The notes beneath the pieces are model-generated. The model saw only the letters and a program-made list of their open reading frames with translations, had not been told where the DNA came from and searched no databases. Below are positions 34,600-46,700 of a DNA stretch of 64,000 bases, piece after piece. Every line of letters starts with the position of its first letter. Positions within the stretch are counted from its first letter, which is position 1. The stretch lies in the NCBI GenBank assembly GCA_002633005.1, contig NMRA01000013.1, positions 329,506-393,505 of the forward strand, given 5' to 3'. The stretch comes from Phoronis australis (taxonomy: Eukaryota; Phoronida; Phoronidae). Both the position numbers and the translations under genes were made by a program.

Positions 34600-35930
34600 A
34601 CTGCCAAACGCGTCCCAGTCCCTCAATAACTTTTAGTCGAGACAATAGCGAGCTGACGAGGTATGTATGACATGTGACATAATTTGATTAAGAGACAGAT
34701 TACAAACGTTCTTTCCGGCGGCGTCTGTGGCTTCACCACCATGAAAGGAGAACCTCAGTGGCAGTCTCAGACAAACAACTCGCATACATATTTGATACGA
34801 CAAATGATGGGCTAAAAATTGCTAATGTTAGTAATAAAGAAGCTGACAAGAGAGTCGTGCAATATCGAAATGATCAATTTAATCCCTGAGTTCATATTGC
34901 ATGTTTGAGACAGCTCAACCGTAATTCAGATTTGTCCCCCGGGTTGTTTAATACCGTTGAACCGGCTCGGCACACCACGTGGCAAGCGCAAAAATTTATT
35001 GAGAGTTTTGATCGATTATTGTAGTTATCAAATCAAGCCTAATTTCGTGGCTTCATTTTCATTTTGTTATTAATGATCATGAGCTACGTGTATTATTAAT
35101 GTTTTCAAATGTTTCTATAACAAAGCATTTGTACAATGTTTACCAGAGGCCCAGATGCTGTTTGTTGATTTCTGAGAAGTAGGCCTACAGTTATCTGTAG
35201 TATTTACTTATATCCCATGGTGAAATGAAATTTAAATTACGAAAAGTTTTTGGTTCTAGGTGGTTGACACATATGAATTGTGCATTCGCGCGAATTCCTG
35301 TGGACTTTTGTCTCCGCGTTTCTCTGAGGCGGACGTTTTTGCGGACGTTTTTGCCCACTTCGCCAAACATTGAGTTACAAGAGGCGGCAAGTTAAAAAAT
35401 CCGCTAAGTTTGGCAGTCTAGTTTCTCCCGCAATCAACGTCGCGCATTCCTAGCACAGAAACACGGTTCATCTCGAAAAACTTTCTACCCTGACGACAAG
35501 TAGTTGTTCATGCCTCGCGCGCGCGGCGCGGTGTCTTCCCAGCGCGTGCGTGCACTCATCGCATCATGCAACACCACCCACGTCGACGCTCAGTGTCCTC
35601 TCGCAAGACACCACACCTTTCCGACTTCTCTTGCATTCCAACGATTTCTGCATGCACTCCTCAAGTTGAGTACTGTTCCAGATTCGGTTGCCTACGGACA
35701 TTTCTGCCCACTAGCGTTGGCTTCGGTGGGACTTGGCGTACTGAACTTAATTGTGTGCAGATGGACAAACAGGCTCCGGCTCGGAACAGAATTGATCATT
35801 TCACCACCAACTACCACACGGTTAAATATATGATTATTTTATTCTAAGACTCGCTACAACACCTATATCATCTGGTACAGGACTCTCGATTGCCCGGTTA
35901 CGCAATGTTTGTTGACAGGGTTAGATTAGA
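34600..35930. other. Intergenic between two divergent genes; moderately CpG-rich at 35.3-35.8 kb
   Basis: 34600-34680 resembles the left end of the 3900-4275 repeat. 35300-35370 resembles part of the CATGCGCGCACCC family (TTTCTCTGAGGCGGAC, CCCACTTCGCCA). ORFs at 35504-35847 overlap in two frames and show no domain, so I do not call a gene. Confidence 0.4.
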
Positions 35931-35938
35931 GCAATAGT

Positions 35939-35975
35939 CCTTATATAAGCTCCGCCCCACTTGTCAGTCAGTGAG
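35939..35975 (+). promoter_or_regulatory. Candidate TATA core promoter
   Basis: TATATAAG at 35942-35949 is followed by a GC box (CCGCCCC, 35952-35958) and by TCAGTCAGTG, an initiator-like stretch, about 25-30 nt downstream. It points toward the thymidine phosphorylase gene but lies 1.7 kb from its ATG. No ORF longer than eight codons follows directly. Confidence 0.3.
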
Positions 35976-36604
35976 CTGGTGAGCAGTCACTGCAAGCCAT
36001 GACTTACCGAAGCTTGATCAAATAGAATTAAAACAAAAACAACTTTTGAGTTTCAGAATGATTTTCTGTTTCTCCACTATGCTGTGCATCAAGAATTAAA
36101 GATAAAGTTAACATAAAAATGTAAAAGAAACATTCAGAATTATTTTTTGTGTATCCATCTGCCTTAATTCCTCATGCTATTGATAACCTTGAACTCCTAA
36201 GGCTAGCTGCTGCTGACCGCCTTCTTTCTACCTTTTTATTATTTGCACTGTATTTTACTACAATATTCTCTGTGTTTACATTTGATTTCTTACTTTTATC
36301 CGCACCTGAAGTCATTATGTAGGTTAAACCAATGCCGAGCTCATTGGTTAAACAAACTTGCCAGAGAATGGCTGTCCGACAAATTACTTTGCCGATCTTC
36401 AGCCCAAGTACTGATATTGCGTAATCTATAATCTAGAGGTCATGTACTTTTTGTGGTCCGCTTTCATTCTCCACCCCGGTCGCTGATTGCAGCACTGTCG
36501 CGCTGTTATTCTGGAACGACTCAACGCCAGAAATTTGTAACATTCTTGATCCGCTAGGTGACGCTTAGCGCCATGTCCCTAACCAATCATAACAACGCAT
36601 AGTA

Positions 36605-36617
36605 AGGTTAAAGGTCA
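36605..36617 (+). promoter_or_regulatory. DR1 nuclear-receptor-like motif
   Basis: AGGTTA-A-AGGTCA is a direct repeat with 1-nt spacing, one base from the DR1 consensus bound by RXR/HNF4-type receptors. It lies about 1.1 kb upstream of the thymidine phosphorylase ATG. Function is inferred from the motif only. Confidence 0.25.
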
Positions 36618-37600
36618 TGAAGCTTGGACACTATTACCGGAGCCGAAGTCAGTATGCCCTGCAGAGCAATATTTATCAAGTTTACAATAACAGCATCTGG
36701 AATGTCTGGGTCTACAGTATGACAGTGCTAGCTGGGTGATTGGGGTCACAGACACTATCAACATAACCACAACAAATGTGAACTGAACGCCAGCCAGCCA
36801 GCCGCGTGTGCTTGCAATTGGCTTAAACGGGCTGCCAAAGCGCTTTTTATTAATTTTCTGATGTTTGTCAATACATATTTGTGTCCGGAATCCACTCCAA
36901 TGTAACAGTTACTGAATTAAGACGAAGGACAACGTACCGTGGATCACAAAAAACGAAATAACATTTTGAAGATTACTAGTATATCAACTATATAGGCCTA
37001 CTCACAGGCGAAACTTGCATAATGACTGTACAAAATCCGACTTCGAAAGTATTTCTGAACTCATACCGGATGAGAAAATGAACAAATCAGTTTCTTACCG
37101 ATTCTACGCTAATCTCTCATCTACAGAGTGCAAATTCCATTGCAAAGAGTCGACAGCCAGGCGATCGGCAACATTTCATCTCACTGACAGCACTGTACGC
37201 CGATCCATTTTCTGAACACAAGAGACGTGGAAAAATTTTCGAGAAACAACATGAAATTTGGATCAGCAACCTCTGAGTACTCCTGGTAGTCACCTAGGCT
37301 ATCGGCAAATCCGATGGCAAAATGAATTCAGCCACAAACTTGACTTCAAAATGAGCTATGCGCTCAAATAGTGGCTTCCGGACGATCGTTAACATAGGCC
37401 TGAACGGGGTAACCTTCAAACTTCAAGAGACGTGGAAAAATTTTCACCATTGGCGCTGATATTTGGCGGTAATATGTCTTAACATACACTCTATGTGACA
37501 GGCTATCGGCAAATTGTGTAGTTATCTCCCCTTGCTTATAAATTCCTGATTTTTGCCTGCTCTTGTGTATTTCTTATGGAGGGCTGCTGGCAGGATTTAG

Positions 37601-37610
37601 CGCATGCGCA
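37601..37610. promoter_or_regulatory. NRF1-type site upstream of thymidine phosphorylase
   Basis: CGCATGCGCA matches the core of the NRF1 palindrome TGCGCATGCGCA and lies 103 nt before the ATG at 37713, a usual position in TATA-less promoters. No TATA box is seen nearby. Confidence 0.45.
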
Positions 37611-37712
37611 GTAGTGCATGTTACAAATTTCTGGCGTTGTTGCAGCATTTGAATACAACCCTGGGTGTTTACAGTGTTGACCGTAACACAGGCATTTTCA
37701 AGTTCTAAGCTC

Positions 37713-40700
37713 ATGACGGGCAGTTTCAGTGTAACCCGGCTTTTAGCCAAAAAACGAGATGGCCTCGAGTTAACGAAGGGTGAGATCGAGTTTCTAGTTC
37801 AACAAATCACCTCTGGGGATTTGCAAGATTCACAGCTCGGTAAGTCATATAAAGCGGCGAACCCGACTAAAACGGACCTACTTGTGTCGTGTAAGCCCTC
37901 AGTGTTCCCGTTAAGCTGTTGTTATCAACGCGCCTGGGTTAAATTTGTTTACGGTTTCTGTGTGTTGTACGGCTCGGCTACACCTGAGATCAAAGAGTTT
38001 ATGTACTTAAAAATTCCGGCAATGGACAATTCTTTATGTTGTATTTGGCTTCACAAGAATAATAGAACGTGCATTAAATCATAAACTTTTGTTTCGACTT
38101 AACAAAAACATGGCTTCATATCACTTTTGTTATGTTATGTAGTCCTTTGGTGTTGGTGTATAGTCTCTGAATCCGCGTGTTCGCACAAAATGACGACGTC
38201 AAGTTTGAAACTTATGGACACGATTTTCGTATCTTACAACACATCTCATTCAAATGCCGGGTTGTTAATTTTTCTTAAAGTTTTGTCCAGTGAAATCCAC
38301 TAGCAAATGCCTCACGAATTGACGATTAAAGTCCTTGAACAAAGTCTGGAATTAAAAAAACACGATTGGAAATTTACCAAGCTACATGTAAGTAAAGGGT
38401 AAGTAACCGGCCCCATGACCCATGGAGGTTTGCTTTTCGTAAGCTGTCATTCAGCGAAGCTAAAACACAAGTGTGGCATCTTATGTGTCATGTTTTGATT
38501 GCACGGGAAATGTCAATGGTATTGTGGCGTACGGGTGCGATTTGGCTACGTATGCAGAGGTAGGACAGAACAATAGACGAGTCTTGACTAGTATATTGGA
38601 CACTGCAAACGTTTCATGAGAAGAACAACATGAGTTTGCGTGTTTTTTATTCACACGGAGGAAAACGGCTCATACACTCAAACGCGTTCAGTCTCAGTTT
38701 GAATGAAATTCTATCAAATGTGCCAACTCGAATTTATAGATGTGTTCGTATATGCTTTCGATTATTTTCTAACCTGGGTACTTTCTTGGTATAGTCAAAA
38801 TGTACCACGTACAGTTTTAATTCCAGACGAAAGGAGTTTCCAGGATCAAGTAACACGTTTTTTATTGTTAAAGCGTTCTTGCAATCTTTTTGTGGGCTGT
38901 GTGTCCGGCATTACATTAAACACACTTCCCTTGGTACCCCGTAAGCACGACTGAGAAACAATGACAGCATGTTCAATTTCGAGAGCCAATTTGATAGAAA
39001 AAAACACCCGTTTTAATACACCATAGCTTGATTTATTTCAGCCAGTGTTTTATTGCCTTGGAGTCGTGGTTATTGCGCCACGCGAAAGGGACTACACTCT
39101 ATCACAGTCCTAAACGAAAGCTTGCAGTATAGGTGGCGCTGTGTCAGAGGGTAGAAAGGGACTAGATGCCGACGGGTTGTGTTTACCACCATAGTTACGG
39201 ATGATAATTTCAGACATTGTGGTGGAAAGTGTTTTGAAGAGCTAAAAGCTGAATGAAATATAATTGATCCAGTGACGTCAAACCTATCTGAAATAGTGGT
39301 GGTAACAACTGATCAAATCGTGACGTGTGTACGTAAAATGGGAGGTCTAGGTAGGGAAGTAGAAAATATTTGGCCACTCTGAAAGGACACGATCAGTTTG
39401 CTCATACCGAGTCTAGGTCGATAGTTTATACGGGCAACAGTCCGAAAAAGGCTGACTGGGGGCCTTTCGGACTTCAAAAACATAACTTTCTCTTTCTATT
39501 ATCTTTGAAGATAAACAATCAATTAAAATTGCTATTTGGTCAATGTTCGTCAGTCCGAAGAACATAAAAATAAAGGCAGAGATTGGACATTCTAATATAA
39601 ATGGACGTGAAGCCACGTGTCTCATGAGGTGCCATTTTTGTGTTACAGCTCGCTGTCAACAACACGTGTGGTTGTAGACAGATGAAGATTTTTGGTATAT
39701 TAAACGTTTTGCTACGTTGCATAAAAAGCGCATATTAAACGTCGCTGACTTCGACGTTGGCCGTTTTTGTTCCTTTTTCAACAAGAGACAAAAATGATTA
39801 CACGGTGGGTATCCTCAAGTTTAGATATAGGCCTAAGTCACAAGAAAAAGAGTACAGTCTGAATTCAGTTCTTCGTGACAAACTAAGGATATACCGTAGT
39901 TATATATTTACAAACAATACCGTGCTTGCCGATAGATCAGAAATAATCAATTTTTGGAATGGCGCAAGTCTAAATAAGATTTTTAATCTCAACCTCTTTA
40001 AGCACTCGCTGTCCATTATGGGGAGCCAGGTGAAAACACAGAACCATAAATGAGATGATTTTAAAATCTTTGAGGACCATGATGTATTAGCACTTTGCTA
40101 AAACATGCATAATTTATGTGGCACTGTGTCATTGTTAAATAATTTTAAAAATATCAATAATGATAATATTAATGATAACGATACCGATAACGAGTAGTAG
40201 TAGTGGTGAAAGAAGTAATGGTAGTAATAGCAGTAATAGTAATAAAAATGATAATGGGTAGCCAAGTTTATGCCGTGCCAGTTCGGAGGGCATTCCTGTA
40301 GAAAAGGTATACGAAAAGTGCCGACTAAAATGATGTTTTATCACAGCAAAAGATACTCTCCAAGATAGTGCCATTTGTAACAAAAATATCTGAAAGGATG
40401 CTTTCAGTTTTCTGAATTTCTGGAACAGAAATGTACGAAAATGTGAATGTTTACGCGAAATTAGTCTCTAAATGGGTCGTTTTTTGTCCAAGCCCACTCT
40501 CTAAACGATAGGTATTCAATTTTTTCGAGCGGCACCTTTCGTCGGTCTAAAAGTACTCGAGTACCCCCGGCCGTGTCAGATACTACTTGTTCGTGATTTT
40601 GGTTATTTTCTTTGAAATATGACGTTGGTTTCGTAAAATGTAACAATGTTACATTTCTTGCATGTGCATTTGACTTAAATTGTAACAATTACATAAAATG

Positions 40701-43700
40701 TAACAACTTGTTACATTTTAGGAGAGGCCTAGCAGCGTAAAATGTAACAATGACGTAAAATGTAACAGTTGTCACATTTGATCTAGCTCAACTCTTAGGT
40801 TAGGCGTGTCTGGCGGGGTTAACCCACCGATGGGTTTGTCTGTCCGTTGGTGATACATGGGGTTATGTGTAATATTTTGCAAGCGATATTATTCGGTTAC
40901 TTCTTGGGTTAGCCTAGCTCAATTTTTGGATCTTACTGTTTTTATCTAGCAGGTTCACCTCACCACTAAAATTGTCTGGCACGGCAATCTGTTTCGCAAT
41001 CTGCGGGTTGCGTCATGATCTAGAATTTGCATTAGTGTGTACGGTTTAGTTCACGTTACCGAAATGCGAAAATAACAGAGTGTAATATTAACATAAAACG
41101 GAAACGAACTAAAGAGGTTATATGCATGACTAGTTGAAGAGGCATGGAACGAGAATGCTCACCAAAAATATCTTTTAAACAATTCCCAAGCATAGTACCA
41201 TCGCGCTACGTCTACTACAGAATAATTCATTTTCCCTGTGAGGAAATGTCCAAAACAAAACCCCAAAATCACGATTTTTGAACGAAACACGCGAAAGAAA
41301 AACTGTGATTACCACAAAGTTTCTAACCTCCCTCCCACTTATGATGAATGCGCGCATGCACTTACAGTCAGTTGCTTGAGGTCAAAGGTCACATTTTCCA
41401 TATAAGGAATATTGGCTTCATGTACGTCTATATCTTGCCATACCAAATAAGGAGACGTGCTTTACCTTGTGGGAGAAAAATCGGCAGAGTGACAAGCAGT
41501 TGACAGACACATCGCTTTTTTGAAATTTGAAACCAAAGGAAAATGCTCTTATACCAACAGAAATTAAAATTCTTTACGAACAAACCCTAAAAATACCTGC
41601 TGAGCAGATTGAATTCTCTTTCAGTGGCAGAGAACCGCTTTCAATATCGCAATTTAGTCTGTTTATCGCGTTCCAGGATAGGGATCCCTCAGACGTACTG
41701 TGTTAGTCAGGCATTCGACTTAGCTCTGAAGTGTACTGTGGGTAGCTCTTCACATTTGTGAGAGTGTAGGGCTTTCCAGAAAAGACGAGAAATAAACTCT
41801 TTCTTCAAAAAGTAAAAGTCAGTGACCCTGGTACATGTAGTGTGTTACCGTAAACAAGAGACATTGGGACACGTTTAATACGATTGTTATGTTACTAAAG
41901 AGAGTGTACTCTGGAAAATAACATTATTCATAAAAAGATACAATGTAACTTTGAACACCTGTTGAATAGCTGTCAGATATAGTGTGCATGGAGTTTTAAA
42001 ATCACCAATTTCACACCAAAACAGCGTAAACAGCCCACCAGTCGATCAAACGTCAAATTAGAACACCCACAAACATCATCTGGCGATATCTCATTCCGCT
42101 GATCTCGAGTCACGAGCATTTACTGATCCATGAATACTACGTAAAATCGTAATAACCAATCGCAGCATTAAAGTCATCTTCCACGGTGTTTAGTGTGAAA
42201 AGTCGTCAGATATTTTTGCTTATTTTCCCGTGGTTAATGTATGAGCGGCACAGTACTGGTGCACCCCCCATATCATGCGCGTACCCAGGGGTGGGACTCA
42301 GGGGCTCGAAGGAGCCCCCCATTTGGCTAAGTGGGCAAAAAGGTCCGCTTCAGAGAAACAAAAAGTCCGTGGAAACGAAACAAAAGTCCACTAAAAAGGC
42401 GCAAACGCCCAGTTCACAGCACTGAAGGTGGTACCCCGTTTTTTTCTTAGTCCACCAGCTTTTTTGTTAGCAAAAGATCCACTTGGTCAGAAATTCGAGC
42501 CCCCCCAAACTAGAGGCTGAGTGCGCGCATGCATATCATTCATGGGCGGCGCAGCACTGAAATAATTGGGGGGCAATAGCCTCCAAAGACCCCTATGGTG
42601 CGCCTCCTATGTAATGATGTAATAAGGAATGTCGAGGATGTGCGTTCTTGGTGATTGAGAAAACTTAGTACTTGACCACGATGCGTCTCAGTCTTCACTT
42701 TCTGGCGAGACATCGGGGAAGCGCGACTTACTGTAAGTTTGTTCAAGGAACACGCGTTTATGGTCATGATACACTTGCGCTGATTACGTTCATACGTTAC
42801 ACTTGAATGTGGAGCTAAGGCATTTTCGTTGTAAGTTTCTTGGGATATTGAATTCATCCTTGTGATATGCAACGCTACAAAAGAAGGTTTAATAACAGTG
42901 GCGGATCTAGGATATCACAAGGGGGGCCCAACAATCTTGTTCCGGCTGTAAGCATTTGCGCAAACCACGATTGTAGATGTGCATAGCACCGAATGGGGGG
43001 AGGTCGGGAGGGGGGTTTGCCCCCCTCCCGCCCAGGAAATTTTTCTGTTTTTTCCCCTACAAATCAAGCATTTTCCTTGATTTCTGATGTATTATCCAAG
43101 AAAAAAAGGGAAGAAAAAAAATGGAAAAATTGCGACTTTCACAGACTCGAACTCACGACCTGGCTCCTAGGACGCGCGTGCTCTGCCACTACACCACCAC
43201 GATTTCACTAAAAGCGTAAAATAAGAGACCTACTTGTTTATGGTCCACAGCGTTTGCGCGCGAAACCTACTTCNNNNNNNNNNNNNNNNNNNNNNNNNNN
43301 NNNNNNNNNNNNNNNNNNNNNNNNNNNNNNNNNNNNNNNNNNNNNNNNNNNNNNNNNNNNNNNNNNNNNNNNNNNNNNNNNNNNNNNNNNNNNNNNNNNN
43401 NNNNNNNNNNNNNNNNNNNNNNNNNNNNNNNNNNNNNNNNNNNNNNNNNNNNNNNNNNNNNNNNNNNNNNNNNNNNNNNNNNNNNNNNNNNNNNNNNNNN
43501 NNNNNNNNNNNNNNNNNNNNNNNNNNNNNNNNNNNNNNNNNNNNNNNNNNNNNNNNNNNNNNNNNNNNNNNNNNNNNNNNNNNNNNNNNNNNNNNNNNNN
43601 NNNNNNNNNNNNNNNNNNNNNNNNCAACACTAAAACTGCACACATTTAAATCTTTTTTCATCCGTATAATTTTAATTACCGGGGCAAATTAATAAACTCA

Positions 43701-46700
43701 ACGTTTCCCTACGCTCTTGCTGTTTTATTTTTTGGGCCAGTCAAGGGGGGGGGGGGCCCGGGCCCCCTGGGCCCCCCCCTAAATCCGCCTATGAATAATG
43801 CTGACCAAGTAGTCACTTGTCAAAACACGGGAAAGGTGGTCACTAACATTTAGATTGGTGGCCTAGGCTATTAATGAGAAGTTTCATTACTCAGATCTTT
43901 CTGTTGATACGACTTTCAATTTTTAACACTAAGATATTTCATTCAATTTCATCGACTTTACTAAAAACCCAAAAGTCTACATGCGTATTTTCCATTGTAG
44001 GAGCGTTTTTAATGGCCGTTTATCTGAAGTCCATGAATCTTCCGGAAACAATTCATCTGACTCGAGCCATGGTTAATTCGGGGGATACACTTCAATTGCC
44101 GTCTTCTTGGCGCGGACGTATGGTGGATAAACACAGCACTGGAGGAGTTGGTGATAAGATCAGTCTCCCATTGGCACCAGCGCTTGCTGCTTGTGACTTG
44201 AAGGTGTGACTATAGTTGTAGAGTAGGAAGATATTCAGTCCTTAATTTGAGGCAAATAGGCCTTGGACAGTACTCTACAGGAGGTGACAAGACCACTTCT
44301 GTGACCACTTTGGAGAGAGGGAACTATTTTGTTTGATGTTTTTGATGTCACATGCTATTGTATTTTATAAAGGTAAAAACTCTACATGTTTAAACGTATG
44401 CATTTTCGTGGAATGTGCCTATTTCTAATTTTGCAAATTGGACATGGAATAGAAGACATTATAGTGATAGTGAAATTAAATGCCCATAAAGTGTGATACT
44501 GCAAACAACGTTTCCTTAGGTTGTATCCGTTCATGACAACACGCAATTTTTCACATTAAAACGCCAAATTTCAAACAAATTTTTGACTGACCATTTTAAG
44601 TTTATCAAAATTAATAGTAAGCCATGAAATTTCAGTAGAAAAATCAGTCAAGTTTACACTTTTATTAAATTAGAATGGAACTGACACTTTTTGTTTTGAT
44701 TATTCAAAAGCCAATTCTAACATTATTCTCTCATTCAACTGCTTCTCAGACGATGCTCCCCCCGCCTTTGTTATATTCCTCTCGGTGCTCGGGTGTTTCG
44801 GTGTTGGTAAATTCTCTACCCTGTAATGTTCGACTTTTGGTGTGCATCAGAGCGAGCCCATTAGGACAAAAGTGACACTTTTCAGCCGTTTGTGTTGGGA
44901 AGGGGGGGAGCAATTGAAAAGAGTGGCAGCCTGGGTAGACTTTCACTGACAGGGGGAACACAACATTGAAATGAATGTTGATGAAAGAGAACTTTTCCTC
45001 ATTAAATTCCAACTGTCATTGCGGTAACCAATCAATGAATCTGATTAACGAATATTGACACCTGTTGACAAGTACACGAATTCTAAACGATATTGTTTTT
45101 TACTTATTCAGGTTCCCATGATTTCTGGTCGAGGTTTGGGTCATACTGGAGGAACATTAGATAAACTCGAGTCCATCCCCGGCTTCAACGTATACTTTTC
45201 GCCCGAAGAAATGGAGTCCATCTTAGACGAAGTGGGGTGCTGCATTGTGGGTCAGACTACTTCTCTTGTACCAGCCGACAGAATTATGTACGCTGCTCGG
45301 GATGTTACTGGAACGGTAGAAAGTCTACCTCTGATTGCCTGTATGTACCTTGGCTAAAATAAACCGTTTCGTAATTGGCATTAGGTTCAGCGAAAAAAGG
45401 CTCGAAAATTATGTCAAGCGGTTTTGTTAAAATCAATATAAACTCCTCCACAATCAGCTGAAGAATCTTTGCGCCCACATAGACTTGCGGGCGCATTATG
45501 CCTTCGCCCGTCAGGCATCCGTCCCCCCGACAAGCAACAAACGTCCGTCCAGCGTCCACTCTATCCCCCTAATCCCTTGATGGATGGTGGTGAAATTTTA
45601 CAATCATTCTTCTAGATGTGACCGCATATGAATTCGTGGTGTGCCACATATGCCAGTTACAGATTTAACGTTATTCGCTTGGTACATCGAGTTGAATGAG
45701 TCGTGATGAATTTTCGTGAAATTTGCCAAGTAGGTTTCTATAATGAAGACGACGAAACTATTTTCGGAAGAATTATTCGTTATCTGCGTCCCAGAGTGGC
45801 CATTTTCATTATTCTCAGTTTCGTTCTTTAGTGGAATCCGTGGAAAGCGCCTGAAATCATTATGCAAGTTAACAAATGCGTTTGTTTGAGACGATTACGA
45901 CTGACGTTGAATTTTGGATGGTAGAACTTCGTCTTTGATCCCTGGAAGCAATTTGGTTTGCGTATGTCTCCATGTCTATCACTGAAGGTCCTGGATGAAT
46001 TTTCATGAAATTAGAAAGACAGGTTTCTACATGTATTTTGGAGACGACGGTAGCATCCCATCTTTTTGGTGGATTTAACGTATTCTGCACCCCCATAGTG
46101 TTCATTTTTTTATTTTATGTATACTTTGGCGTCCAACTCTCTGTCCAACAAAGCGCTTGACGGATCACATTGAAAAATTAGGCGTTCCTGGATATGATCA
46201 CGACTGACGTAGATTGTCCGACGGGTCCTACTACTGTTGCCCTCTGTTGAAGCAAATTCGTTATTAACTTTACCTCAACGTACAGCGCGTCCGTTTATGT
46301 ATCTTCACGAAATATGTTATATGTGTTACGGAGAGTACCGGTAAGCTTCATTACGTGAATTCTACTAAAATTAACAAAGTTTACCCCTGTCGTTCATAGA
46401 CAACCTGTTACCATATTCTGTGCCAGTGTACGCAAACTTCGTGCGAAGTTCATCTTGCTTACCAGTAAAGCAACTGAAATCAATATACTGTAATGTGAAA
46501 TATACTGCCGATTGTAACCCACTCCGTAACACTCAATTATCACAATGCATGCCTACGAATACTCATACGCATGCATTGGAAGCTCAGGTGCCTATAGTAT
46601 TTATAGTATTGTCAAGTGGCCGACAGGGGTAAAATTCCTGCACCTGGAAAAAAATCTGATTGAGACACCAGCTTCAACTTGGTTATTAGCATGCCATGGT

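Larger units (their letters stand above)
42896..43793. mobile_element. CAGTGGCGGAT-family MITE, copy 2 (interrupted by gap)
   Basis: Left CAGTGGCGGATCTAGGAT, right AAATCCGCCTATG. AATAA duplicates flank it (42891-42895, 43794-43798). The body aligns with 50927-51938: CACCGAATGG, CCCGCCCAGGAAA, TTTTCCTTGATT.CTGA, TATTATCCAAGAAAAAA, CCTACGCTCTTGCTG. It contains a 351-N gap (43274-43624) and a tRNA-like segment at 43132-43202. It lies in thymidine phosphorylase intron 1. Confidence 0.85.

Noticed and set aside
35504-35847. Overlapping 109- and 93-codon frames in a CpG-rich stretch
   Set aside because: Two frames are open at once because of composition; neither has domain features.
37665-37712. 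Upstream extension of thymidine phosphorylase from GTG
   Set aside because: No ATG; the ATG at 37713 gives the expected N-terminal length for the family.
43132-43202. A functional tRNA gene
   Set aside because: The A and B boxes are present but stems do not pair, and the sequence lies inside a repeated MITE.
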